DNA from: Plectrocnemia conspersa
Taxonomy: Eukaryota; Arthropoda; Insecta; Trichoptera; Polycentropodidae
NCBI GenBank assembly: GCA_009617715.1
Contig: VTFK01000056.1
Location: 868,001 to 932,000 of the forward strand
Length of the DNA stretch: 64,000 bases
Direction: 5' to 3'
Position numbers and translations under genes: made by a program. Positions 52,701 through 63,224 of the stretch are shown piece after piece. Position 1 is the first letter of the stretch, and each line of letters begins with the position of its first letter. Under the pieces are notes generated by a model, which was not told the origin of the DNA, did no database searches, and saw only the letters and a program-made list of their open reading frames with translations.

Positions 52701-55700
52701 CAGCAACGGCATCGACGTCGATCTCTTTCGCTTCAAGGATGAACTTTGATATAACGACGGGATGATCTTTACTGACATCACTAGCTGCATTTAGATAAGT
52801 TTCTAAATCTTCGTATGAGTAGGCTACGTTCATTGCAGCACCGCTGAGGACGTAAGACGGTCTAACGAGACACGGAAAACCGACTTCTTCGCAAAATTCA
52901 ATAGCAGACTTTAAATTCGTTAATTCTTTCCAACGCGGCTGTAAGATCCCCTTTCTATCTAACATCCTAGAGAATTTAAATCTATTCTCAGCACCGTCAA
53001 CGCTCTCGGGTGACGTTCCCAATATTTTTGCTTGCTGTCTGTGTAAATCCATAGCAATGTTATTAGGAAGTTGTCCTCCCATCGACAATATTACACCATC
53101 GGGATCTTCTAGATTATATATATCCATCACGACTTCGAACGATATTTCTTCAAAATAAAGTCTATCACACATATCATAATCAGTACTAACAGTCTCAGGA
53201 TTATAATTGATCATAATCGTTTTCTTTCCCAAATTTCTCAATTCGCGCAGACAGCCTACAGCGCACCAATCAAACTCCACAGAGCTACCGATCCGATATA
53301 CGCCAGATCCCAAAACCATTATATGACCACCAGGGAATGTTAAATCGTGACTTGATGCGTTATACGTCACGTAAAGATAATTCGTAGTGGCTGGCCATTC
53401 GGCAGCAACCGTATCAATCTGCTTTACGAAAGGTGTTACGCCAAACTCAAAACGTTGCTTTCTCACTGCCAATTCAGTGCTTCTTACGGCAATCGCAATC
53501 TGTTTATCAGAAAAACCGATCTGCTTAGCTCTCAGTAATATATCGTGAGTCAAATCTTGCTGATCAATCGATTCCAGCATCATTTGAAAGCTCACTATAT
53601 TCTTAAATTTGTGCAAGAACCAATGATCTATTTTTGTGAGCTCGTAAAGCTTATCTATGGAAAAATCTGCTTTGAGTGCTGCCGCTAGAACAAACATCCT
53701 CTTATCGGTCGGTTCCATTAGTTCTATATCGGTAACTTTTTTCAAATTGGGATCAAATCCATTTACGTTCTCGTCGACCATTCTGAGAGCTTTTTGGAAC
53801 GCTTCTTCAAACTTGCGACCGATTGCCATAACTTCTCCGACACTTTTCATCGAACTGCCGATCTTAGGACATACTCTACTGAATTTAGACAAATCCCACC
53901 TGGGTATCTTAACGACGCAATAGTCTAAACTCGGTTCAAAGCAAGCCGTCGTCACACCAGTCACGGAGTTTTTAATTTCAGCCAAAGATTTACCAAGGGC
54001 TAGTTTAGCGGCCACATAAGCGAGAGGATATCCTGTAGCTTTACTAGCTAACGCCGAACTTCTAGACAATCTAGCGTTCACTTCAATGATATAATACTCT
54101 TCTGATTCTGGATTCAACGCATACTGTATGTTACATTCACCAATGACACCGAAATGTCTAATAACTTTGATAGCAGTGTTTCTCAACATATTATACTCTT
54201 TGTTCGAAAGCGTTTGACTCGGAGCAACCACAATCGATTCTCCTGTATGAATTCCTAGTGGATCGACGTTCTCCATGTTACAAACTGTAATACAATTATC
54301 GAATGCGTCTCGTACAACTTCATACTCCACTTCTTTCCAGCCTTTTAAAGACTTATCGATGACCAATTGACTGGAGTGAGAGAACGCTTGCTGAGAAAGC
54401 AACCTTAATTCACCTTCGTTATCGGCGAATCCAGAACCGAGACCTCCTAATGAAAAAGCAGATCTTGCCATCACCGGATATCCGATCACCTCAGCGGCTT
54501 CTAACGCTTCTTCAACAGAATGCACAGCAGCACTCGGAGCCACTTTCTCTCCAATAGAATGAATCCTCTCTGCGAATATTTTCCTATCTTCCGTATCAAT
54601 GATCGCTTGAATCGGCGTACCCAATATAGCAACGTTATATTTTTTAAACACCTTGGATATTTGCAATTCAATACCACAGTTTAAAGCAGTCTGTCCTCCG
54701 AAAGTCAATAAAATACCATTAGGTCTCTCCGATCTAATCACTTGCTCGACATACACCGGCGTTAACGGCAAAAAAAGTATACCTTATCAGCTAAACCCTT
54801 CGACGTTTGAACAGTCGCAATGTTTGGATTGATCAATACCGTTTGTATCTTTTCTTCCTGGAGCGCTTTAATGGCTTGAGATCCTGAATAATCAAATTCG
54901 CCGGCTTGTCCGATCGATAATCCGCCAGATCCGAGAATAAGAACTTTCTTGGGTTTCTCGATCGGAACGACTTTATACAGCAGTGCTGAAGTTAAATCGT
55001 TCTGTATGCTTTTCGGAGCATTGTTTTTGCAGTGCTTTACACTATTAATGAATATATCAAACAGGAGCTCTAAATCTTCCGGTCCGGCTGTGTGTTCTGG
55101 ATGAAACTGGACACTGAAATATGGCAAGCTTGTATGAATAATGCCTTCGTTTGAATCGTCATTTTTGTTTACAAATAATGTTTCCCATTCTTTTGGAAGA
55201 CTATTAGAATCAACAGCGTAGCCATGATTCTGAGACGTCATGAAACACCTGCCTGTTTGGTTATGGCTACATGGCAAATTGTGTCCTCGGTTTCCGTATC
55301 TATAAACAAAATTTCTTATTAATTTATATATCTACATGTAGATAGATAATATACAGGATATAAATAGAACAACAACAAATATGTTCAACATTAAATAAAA
55401 TCACCTCAATTAATGTATCAACAAAAACAAACCTGCAATGAAAACAAATACATCAATTCATATTAACAATTGAAAAGATAATTTACAAAGAGAAAGCTAC
55501 TAGTTATCTAGTCGAGTTCTTAAATTCTCTAAATTCAAGTGGATTTCTGCAGCACAAATTAACATCAAAGTTGGTAGTCCTATTATGGAACTAATTTTGC
55601 AAGAGTGTTATTAACAGATATTTAGTGATTTGAGGTAAAGATTCTGATGTATAATATGTTTTTTTCCAGAAGCCTAATAATTTCTTTTGAAATTGAAAAA

Positions 55701-58054
55701 CTTATAAATTAACGATAATTTCACTATTCTTTCAGTGTTTGTTAACAGTAGTCGTATCAATGATGCTTTTAATTAACGGGATATTTTTTGTTTCGATATT
55801 TTCAACCCTATATCAACAACGGCAGTGGAGATAAAATAATCTCGATTAAGCTATATTATGCTTTATGAGTTTCAACTCGATCATAATGCAACAATAGCAG
55901 TTAAAAACATCTGTAATGCAATGGACAGAGATGCCATTAAATTTAGAAAGTGTCAAATGTGGTTCTAAAAATTTCGTTCAGGTAATTTTGACATTGAATA
56001 TCTATGTGAAGTTCTTAGAGGTTGTTAGTGAGGATATTAGGGCAGCCATCAAAGCAGGTCCGAAACAGAAGCTAGCACAAAAGCTCAACGTGTCGCCTAC
56101 ATCAATTCACAGACATTTAATAAGTTAGAAAAGGTGTTTATTTACAGAATATGGGTATCTTATAAATTGTCAGAAAAACCTCACGCAGCGAATCTCAATA
56201 TGCCAATAATTACTGGTTCTAAAACAGAAAGATTTTTGAGTCGAATTGTTACTGAAGATGAGAAGTAAATCCTTTACTAAAAGGTAATGGTTGGATGCCA
56301 ATCTACCTCCAATTCCATACACGAAAATAGGATTACACTACAATAAGATAATGTTATGCATTTGGTAGGATATGAAGGGCATAATTCATTATGAGTTATT
56401 GAATTATAGACAGACTTATAGTGTGCTCAACTAATTCACTCAAAAGCTACTTAGACCATAAAAAGACTCTCCCTTATAAATAAAAGAAGAGTAACTTAAC
56501 ACAAAGTATTCTTCAGACATTGTTCCAAACGACTTCCAAAATACATTCTTTTTCGAAACAGATTTAAAATAAAATAATTGTAAAAAAGGATGGAGAATAT
56601 ATAATTTAGTAAAAGTATTACACGTTTTAATTTTTAACTCATTTAACCTACACCTTAAAAAACGCAAAAACTTATGGAACAATCTGATATTACTCGTCAA
56701 TCGTGCTGGTCAACAGCATGATAGACAATATTAGACTCCAAGCAGCTTTAGTTCTTAATTCGTCATGCTTTCGACCTACAATAAATATGTCATAAGGACA
56801 GTCTATATGTGTATAACTACAACAATGACAACTGTAGAAGGATACAATATAAATGTAAATGTTCTAAAAGTAGGTCAAAATTCATATTGCTAAAAATAAT
56901 TGTTAATATTTGTATGTAAAATTATTTCATACAACTTTGTGGATGCTGATAATTTAATCATAGTCATTAAGGTATATAAAGATAAATAAATAAATTCTTA
57001 CGTCATTTTATAGGTCTGGCATCCAATGGCCGTAGCTAAGATTTGATGTCCAAAACATATACCAAATATGGGCTTCACGACGTTTGAGTTTAATATTTTT
57101 TTAATGTTGCTCACAGGCTCTTTACAAATTGCTGGATCTCCAGGACCGTTACTCAAAAAGAGACCATCGTAACTCTTAACATCTATTGGATGATTCCATG
57201 GCACAACTTCGACTTTAACGTTTCTTTTTAGCAAGCAACGTATTTGATTATACTTCAATCCGCAATCAACAACACAAATAGTCGGACTTCCAGAAGGATT
57301 GTACACAACCGGTTTCTAAAAATCATCATATTAGTATAACATATAATATTATATTGTATTAATGACTTTAAAAGCATACTTTAACAGATACTTCAGCGAC
57401 AAGATTCCGTTCGTTCGGATTAGAAATACTCTTTGGAGGATCCATACTAGGTATACCTTGTACGATGCGGCCCAATATAGATCCAAACTCTCTCAATTTC
57501 TTTGTCAGCGCTCTCGTATCAATTTCACAAATGCCTGGAATTCGTTGCTCGAGCAACCACTTATCCAATGTGCGTTTCTGACGCCAATGGCTCGGATATT
57601 GACACCATTCACCGACGACAAGTCCGCTCGCCCAAATTCGATCCGACTCAAACCAACTAAAAAATTTAAGATATTTAAAAATGAAACCAGATGTTCACGA
57701 TTGATTAAAATAAATGTAACAAACCATGGTAGTCCATTTTCATCGACTTCGTCACTGGGAACGCCGTAATTTCCGATCAGCGGATAAGTCAATACCAGAA
57801 TTTGGCAATGATATGAAGGATCGGTGAGAGATTCGGGATAGCCGACCATGCCGGTCTGAAACACTGGATGAGACAAAGAACTTACTTAAGATAAGCTTGT
57901 ATATAAAAAAAATAATAAGTAAGATTTCATGAATTCACTTACCAACTTCTCCGTCCACATTGACAGGAGCACCAAAACTCTTACCGACAAGAACAGTTCC
58001 ATCCTCGAGTACGAGGGAACATATTTTACTGTCATCTTTCTCGCTAAGCTTCAT
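37793..58054 (-). CDS. CAD: CAD trifunctional pyrimidine synthesis protein (rudimentary)
   Basis: CAD makes carbamoyl phosphate from glutamine, bicarbonate and ATP, joins it to aspartate and closes dihydroorotate (first three UMP steps, cytosol). Coding exons, 5' to 3': 58054-57943, 57863-57725, 57656-57380, 57315-57002, 55299-52156, 52069-51965, 40824-40597, 40531-38762, 38467-38084, 37999-37793. All junction phases agree. Domains: amidotransferase 1-~370 (Cys263 in GICFGHQ, His347 and Glu349 in QFHPEH), synthetase ~400-1450, dihydroorotase ~1460-1790 (HVH 1472-1474, Lys1557 for carbamylation, TDHAPH), a Ser/Pro-rich linker, then transcarbamylase ([13 protein letters not shown], ending near LLATVLG). 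With the frame restored the protein has about 2225 residues, the usual family length. One break: a run of seven T (54776-54770 on the minus strand) shifts the frame after Phe456. The PKA-type serine of mammalian CAD is replaced (RRGAAF). Confidence 0.95.
41425..42125. repeat. Direct duplication of ~180 bp, 524 bp apart
   Basis: Segments at about 41425-41615 and 41947-42125 match in order: TCACGAAAAATAATYGATG, AAGCTTAGTTATAATAATTC, CATAATGAATTACTCATAAA and GGGTCATTGTYTGTCG. AAGCTT starts at 41471 and at 41995. Divergence is low for noncoding DNA. It has no coding content I recognise. Confidence 0.75.
42796..42801 (+). promoter_or_regulatory. Candidate initiator of the Mab-21 gene (TCAGTT)
   Basis: AATCAGTTGTG lies about 85 bases before the first ATG at 42882 and matches the arthropod TCAGTT initiator. 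No TATA box is obvious at a fitting distance. It is one of several possible start sites. Confidence 0.3.
42882..50356 (+). CDS. Mab-21-domain protein (cGAS-like fold), nested in CAD
   Basis: Four exons: 42882-43225, 46558-46904 (or from 46552), 47506-49268 and 49856-50356 (TAA), phase-consistent, about 984 residues. The N-terminus is basic and polar; an acidic stretch ([11 protein letters not shown]) lies near 279. The middle to C-terminal part (about 450-690) shows the Mab-21 pattern: [55 protein letters not shown]. The tail is Ser-rich and acidic. Mab-21 proteins share the nucleotidyltransferase fold of cGAS, but I see no clear GS motif or paired metal-binding acids, so it may be non-catalytic (inference). 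A second ATG at 42900 has a better context (purine at -3, G at +4) and gives MGNSKSRK, a match to the N-myristoylation consensus. It lies antisense within CAD intron 6. The exact orthologue and function are unknown. Confidence 0.85.
43281..43320. repeat. Perfect 19-bp hairpin, 2-nt loop
   Basis: TATTGTTTAGTATGTATCA (43281-43299) and its exact reverse complement (43302-43320) are separated by AA, 55 bases after the first exon of the Mab-21 gene. Such a near-perfect palindrome is unusual outside foldback elements. Confidence 0.85.
50903..51376 (+). repeat. Second copy of the composite repeat (internally deleted)
   Basis: Matches 4059-4190 closely (TACGACTTACAATA, AATAGGAGAGC, CTTCTCAGAAGTCAAAAATC, CACGTCAAAAGCAATAAAAT), then jumps to the 4860-5124 part (AAGAATTTCTAGTTTAGAAT, GGGGCAAAAGTT, GGGGCAAATGCCC, AAATGACG). 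The right arm of the foldback and the middle block are missing. It lies in CAD intron 6 between the 3' end of the nested gene and CAD exon 6. Confidence 0.7.
54770..54776 (-). other. CAD: Frameshifting homopolymer in CAD exon 5
   Basis: Seven consecutive T (minus strand) follow GTATAC. The family pattern DKVYFLPxTP needs five T here (or eight, adding one Phe). As given, the frame runs into TAA at 54764-54762, while the conserved sequence resumes at once in another frame ([12 protein letters not shown]). No splice site explains it. Confidence 0.85.
55865..56600 (+). pseudogene. mariner-family transposase relic
   Basis: Pieces of a mariner transposase appear in order but in shifting frames: [20 protein letters not shown] near 55859, [20 protein letters not shown] followed by SIHRHL (56034-56120), YKLSEKP, then [10 protein letters not shown] ending at a stop near 56264, and IMLCIW with [11 protein letters not shown] near 56350-56405. 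Several stops and indels separate them, and the catalytic Asp region after the ELL block is not clear. It is a dead copy in CAD intron 4. The family lies in the mariner/Tc1 superfamily. I did not find its terminal repeats. Confidence 0.8.
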
Positions 58055-58070
58055 TTTGATGAATTAATAC
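58055..58070 (-). promoter_or_regulatory. CAD: CAD 5' UTR end and splice acceptor
   Basis: On the minus strand TATTTTTCAG is followed after 16 bases by the CAD ATG (context TCAAAATGAAG). CAD must therefore have an untranslated exon further upstream. Confidence 0.6.
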
Positions 58071-58249
58071 CTGAAAAATATTAATAATAAAAATAAGCAT
58101 ATTTTATTAGAAGTAGCTAACAATAAATTTATGAAGGACATCCATGACATAACCTCAAATATTCTTAGGGATTGTCTATAAATGGCGTCACATGATTTTA
58201 GGTATTTTAAACCACAACCCTTCCCCATCGTGATGTTTTATCATAAAAT

Positions 58250-58740
58250 TTTGCCCCCCCCACCCCACTTTTTATAAAATCTTTTTTTTTCGAAACATCA
58301 TTGATGATGTTATCAATATAAAATATAACAGGGGTACTATAAACATCTATATTTTATATTTACATAAAATGTTTTAGCCCGCAGAAAATTCATTAATTTC
58401 AGATTGTCTTTGAAGGAAAACCTAATAATTTCTGGTTTAGAATCAGGCACGTCATTTCAGCTTTTTTCAGGAGGAGGGGCAAAAGCTTACCAGTCAGCGG
58501 TAGTTTTTTTAATATTTCGTATTTATTATGATTCTAAACCAGAAATTATCAGGTTATCCTTCAAAGAAAATCTGAAAAATAAGAGTTTCGAATTTATCCC
58601 GAAAATATTTTTTAAAATGTGTAATTTTAATGAAATATCATAATGATGATTCATTATGATATTTCATTAAATGACATGCATTTTTCTGGCTAAATTCAAA
58701 GGGGGTTAATGCCACCAAATTACGCCCCTGTTTAAAATCA
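58250..58740 (+). repeat. Rearranged MITE copy with nested inverted repeats
   Basis: The left end CAGGCACGTCATTTCAG and the right end ACGCCCCTG match the dispersed MITE. Inside, the block near 58399-58450 (AATTTCTGGTTTAGAATC) recurs inverted near 58532-58580. A perfect 20-bp hairpin (58627-58646 with 58651-58670, loop TGAT) follows. A C-run block at 58254-58266 may belong to the same element. A 79-codon frame here is only the repeat. Confidence 0.6.
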
Positions 58741-60094
58741 ATAAATATTACAGTGCACGACCGACCTGATTTATTTTAATTATTTATCCGCGAGATCGGT
58801 AAGATCTAAAAACACCATTCACTAATTCCGATCTCACAGACATGATACAAAACGAAAAAGACTAGGGTTCGTATGAAATTTGAACCTTGGTCTTTCAGAT
58901 ATTAGTCACCGACATCGTATGGTAAATATATATATATATCAAACCCCCTCCCCTTTTCCCATTAATTCGTGACGGCATATATAAAGGTACCCTTAATAAA
59001 ATATATCATTTATTTGCTATTCTCTTGCTAGTTTTACATATTCTAGTAGTTTTATAGTAATGTGAGTGTATTCATTTTAATATTATAACATGAATTTGAA
59101 AATTATATTATTTTAGAACTTTTTACAGTAGGCTTAACTCTTTGACCGCGGATGACACATATAGATGTCATCAAGAAAATCGCCATTATGCATTAGCATT
59201 TGGCATTGTATGATCCTTTGAGCCTTGTAATATGTTTTTTATATATAATTTAGGGTTGAAATAACTTATGGCATAAATAGGTGCTCCCCCACATATTAGC
59301 AAAGTGCCAAATAATGTTCAAAAAATCCAGTCACGGGCAAATTTATATTATTTTGAAAATTATATATCATATATTTACTTAAACTATTTTATAAACAATA
59401 CGAAATAAAAGTGGCTTATCTACTTTTATTTATTAAATACTGTATTAATAATTAGTATTAATTCCTTCCTTTCTTAATTATCAATGAAATTATAATCGTT
59501 ATATAATTAGTTTTAGTTAATAAAATGTAATTAATTACATATTATAAACGTTAAATATTAATTATATTTACTCGTTTGCATTTTAATAAAAACATGGTCG
59601 CAATTTAACTTGTTATTGTCCAAGATTCAATTTCAAGCGGCGAACGAGATAGTTTAAAAAATAATAACGGAATCTTAACGATGTTTTTGATCATGTTTCA
59701 TCATTTATTTTACATATTTAGAATGCTAATCAACTAAAAAAAGAGGTCACATTATTCATGGTGTGCATAGCAACCAGCGCTAATAAAAATAATTGGTACT
59801 TATACAATATACAACATGAAATTGATGGAGTTAAAACATGGTTGCCACTTTTGATAGTATGGTAATCAATAGTTTTGTAATACATAGAATATACGATGCA
59901 ATATTTGTATATTTTCACATTGGAGGTTATTTGACACAAAATATAGACAATAACTTAAATGTTTTTATGAAAGAAATGCATGTAAAAGTATGTATTGTAT
60001 AGGTTGGAGTCTTCAGCGTCTAAGCGAAAATACAAAACGAACGTTCTCGCATGTGTGAAATGTAAATAAAATGCACGCCTTACTTTTAATTTAC
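58741..60094. other. Noncoding DNA, probably CAD 5' intron
   Basis: AT-rich with no recognisable exon. If the candidate first exon at 60095-60245 is right, this is CAD intron DNA together with 58071-58740. Confidence 0.35.
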
Positions 60095-60245
60095 CTTTTG
60101 TGTAAACAACGGTAGAAACACGTGGCGTCGAGGGGCCGCAAACGAAAACCGGTAAACGTCCAACATCGGCCGAGTCTACCGGTGGACTGGTAGGAACAAT
60201 TCGATAAACTTCTATGTATTCGGCGACCACATTTTAACCCTTTAG
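60095..60245 (-). promoter_or_regulatory. CAD: Candidate CAD first (noncoding) exon and promoter with E-box
   Basis: A GC-rich patch about 2 kb upstream of the CAD start, ending on the minus strand in a donor (CAAAAG|GTAAAT at 60095/60094). It contains CACGTG (60119-60124), the Myc/Max E-box. Vertebrate CAD genes are known Myc targets through a CACGTG close to the start site. The open frame across this patch resembles no protein I know, and its conceptual AUG frame is interrupted, so I treat it as untranslated. Confidence 0.45.
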
Positions 60246-62620
60246 TGACCCTCGGTTGTCTACGGGCTTATCGCAAATTTCCTATAAACTGTTCCGGTGA
60301 TAACAAAAAAGTAAACGACTTATATAGTAAACGTTTTTAAATAATATATTCAATTGCTTAACAACATATGTATGTATAATATATTATAATATATCATACA
60401 TAAATGCATCGGTTCGGTGATCATTGCTTACATGGAAATTGATCACAAGGCAACTTGACAGGATATAAAGTGAAAACAAAATCAATTGATTAAAATAAGA
60501 AATTAATATATATTCATACACTTTTTTTAATAATATATTATTTCCTCAATAATATATAATACATATTGTTATTTCATTTTAATATTAACAGGACACTAAA
60601 TAATAAAAAAATCAACACCTTGAATGTCGCTTGTGAGCACATCCGGCACACGTCAAGTCAAGGAAGAACTGAATTCGGAAAAATAGTGTGTCAAGTTTTA
60701 GCGTCATTCTTAAATTCGTATCAAAATTTTTCGTTATACTAAGATCAGTCTTTGTTACAATGAAAACATTTTGTATGAAAGTTTTTCGGGGACAAATTAA
60801 AGATTCATTATACTGGGAATTTCGTTATTTCGGTATGCGTTACAAAGAGATTTCACTGTATATCAATGAACGGTGATAGATATAAACATAATTATATAAT
60901 AGCTGATAGTTTAAAAAAAAATATGCAATGTGTTTAATTATTATTATATAGAAAATATGTTTTTTTACTCCCGTCGTAATTCGCAATTACTGTGAAAGTG
61001 TAAATTTTCGTGTGAGTAAGTTTCTCTGCAAGTATAATATATACCTATTTACGTTAAGTTTTTATGTTCTTGCATGAATATATGTAAATAAATAAATTAA
61101 TATGATTTAATATTGCCTGAATAAGATTCTGGGGTTTAACCGTACCCCTGTTCGGTCAGCGTGTATTATTTCTTACGCATGATAAAATTATATTCGTATT
61201 TAATTAATTATACTAATTTAATTTTACTAAAATGATGTATATAATTTATTAAAAAAATATGTCGTTATTTTATTATATAAATGTAGTTTATAACTGGTTA
61301 TAAAAGGGTTACGTAAATATTTGAATAGTGCAACAAGCGCTTCATGTGATGAAGTTTATCAAATCGTAATCGACGTAATTAAAAGAAGCTTAACTGTAAA
61401 ATCTATGTTTATTTATTTTAAAAGTATTAATAAATTATAGTAATGTACATATTCATTAGTTGCTTTATTATAAAAATACATATATTTTAAATTTGATATT
61501 TTTAAGAAATATATCAATTAGTATAATGGTAGAAAGTAGAGAATTTCTTGATAAAAATAAAATACATAATCGACTATAATTTTGTAAAATTTTTATTTTC
61601 AGGCGAGAATTTATTAAACTAAAACGCACCTGAGATTCGTACCTGCTCAGATTTCGGCCGTTAACCCGCAAAAAAAAAACTTGCAAGCAAACCTTGTCCT
61701 TGAAATATTATCTTCTGTTCTTATCGACAGACGATCGTCTCAAAGTCACCAATCGTCATCGCATAAATAAAACACTAACCATAATGGTACCCACTTATTT
61801 ATACAAGTATTCTACATAGTAGTATTTTCAAATATAACAATAAAGCTATTTTATTAATTGTTCTGTCAATTGCTGTTTTTGAATGTACTACATGCATATT
61901 TAAAAACGTTTATGGATATATGTATGTATATATATATATATATATGTGTGTATATGTATATATGCATACTCCGAGTACTGCATGAATGTAAAAATTGAGG
62001 TCATTTTAATTTGTAACTAGCCCTTTAGAATTTACGCATTTAGATTGATGACAAAAAATTTAAATTTATTACACATAGCTTATTTTGATAATGACAGATA
62101 TGTGCACATTCTATACTTCAATCAGAATAAATAAGATTATGGTTTGATAGTTGCTACTTATTTTCGACAATATATGTATTTATTTAGATAAACATTTTAA
62201 TGACAGTGACACTTATTTTTCCAGTTAACTTAGAACCGTTAATCCGGATTTTTATGTGAATGTAATCATTTTATAAAATGGTCTTTTAACAGTTACAACT
62301 TAGAAACTAAAATTAGTGCCATCTATTGCAGAATCAATAAACAAAATAGGAAACGTGCAACCTAATTTTTTATAATAATTATATTGTTTTATGGTCGCTG
62401 GGACGAAATAATCAATTGTACTAACTTTAACACTGTGTGTATTCATTATTATTATTATTACAAATAAAATAATTGGGTATTTCGTTACAGCTCACAAATA
62501 GACTTTCTGTTATGAGCTAACAAATAGAAATCGGTGACATCTATGTTAATAATTATGTGTAATATAATTTATAAGCAATAGATGTCACTGCAGCTGGGGC
62601 CGGTTTTTTAATAATAGCGC
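60246..62620. other. Intergenic AT-rich DNA
   Basis: No gene is recognised. A short open frame at 60688-60876 has a basic C-terminal part but no family resemblance. A TA-rich microsatellite is at 61918-61968. Confidence 0.4.
61918..61968. repeat. Compound TA/TG/TATG microsatellite
   Basis: Interrupted tract of TA, TG and TATG units. Confidence 0.85.
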
Positions 62621-62639
62621 ATTTTTTTAAATAAATAAT

Positions 62640-62718
62640 CGAGTGTCGCTGCCGGGTCTCGAGCCCGTAACCTCAGAGTTATTAGTCTGAGACGTTACGA
62701 ACTACGCTATTCCGTCCT
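62640..62718 (-). repeat. tRNA-like sequence (tRNA relic or SINE head)
   Basis: On the minus strand the segment has an A-box-like TAGCGTAGTTCG, an anticodon-arm-like hairpin TCAGA-CTAATAAC-TCTGA and a B-box-like GGGCTCGAGACCC with a T-arm. The loop CTAATAA equals that of tRNA-Ile(AAT), but one base is inserted and the acceptor ends do not pair, so it is not a functional tRNA. A tRNA-derived SINE head or a tRNA pseudogene fits. Inverted ATAGATGTCA/TGACATCTAT blocks lie beside it (62535-62590). Confidence 0.5.
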
Positions 62719-63224
62719 TATATTATATTTTTTTATGACAAGGTATGACGTATAGATATAATATTATATTCATAACGACACAAAGACGCCACGAAGTCAC
62801 AGCAGTAGAGACGAGTCAGGAGACTGCATCAATACGAGAAACATCAGCGGATCGTCCAGAGAGCACCAAGAGAATAAATACATCACAATAAGTTTTCTTG
62901 ACGCTCCACAAACATCACAGCCGGCAATAATATAACTCGACACGCCAGCGAAGACTCAACTTTAAAGACCTGCCAGTTTAACTGCATCATACTACATGTG
63001 GTAATTTATTTATTTATTAATAGCTTTTCCGAGGTCTATTTGACTGCAAAATCAAAACCCAAAAGTACTAGCAATCTTATATTATTTTGTTATACTACAA
63101 TTTAAAATCATATTCCATATTAATTTAATTAATTACCAAACAAATCAGACAAACAAAAAATCTTAAAAATCCTTATTTTTATTTCATTTCAAAAATTTAT
63201 ATGTATTAATAATTTTTGTTTTTA
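62719..63224. other. Noncoding DNA, possible repeat
   Basis: A GC-richer stretch (62760-62995) resembles transposon-end sequence in composition but has no identifiable domain or repeat partner in the window. The last 200 bases are the AT-rich 3' flank of the beta-galactosidase gene. Confidence 0.35.

Noticed and set aside
53657..53923. Open frame opposite CAD exon 5
   Set aside because: Antisense shadow of the carbamoyl-phosphate synthetase domain.
54700..54800. A small intron explaining the CAD frame break
   Set aside because: GTATAC could be a donor, but any acceptor downstream would remove the conserved [12 protein letters not shown] codons, which continue right after the T-run.
59955..60230. 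91-codon frame on the minus strand upstream of CAD
   Set aside because: No family resemblance, and the frame runs through a likely donor site into AT-rich intron; better read as an untranslated exon.
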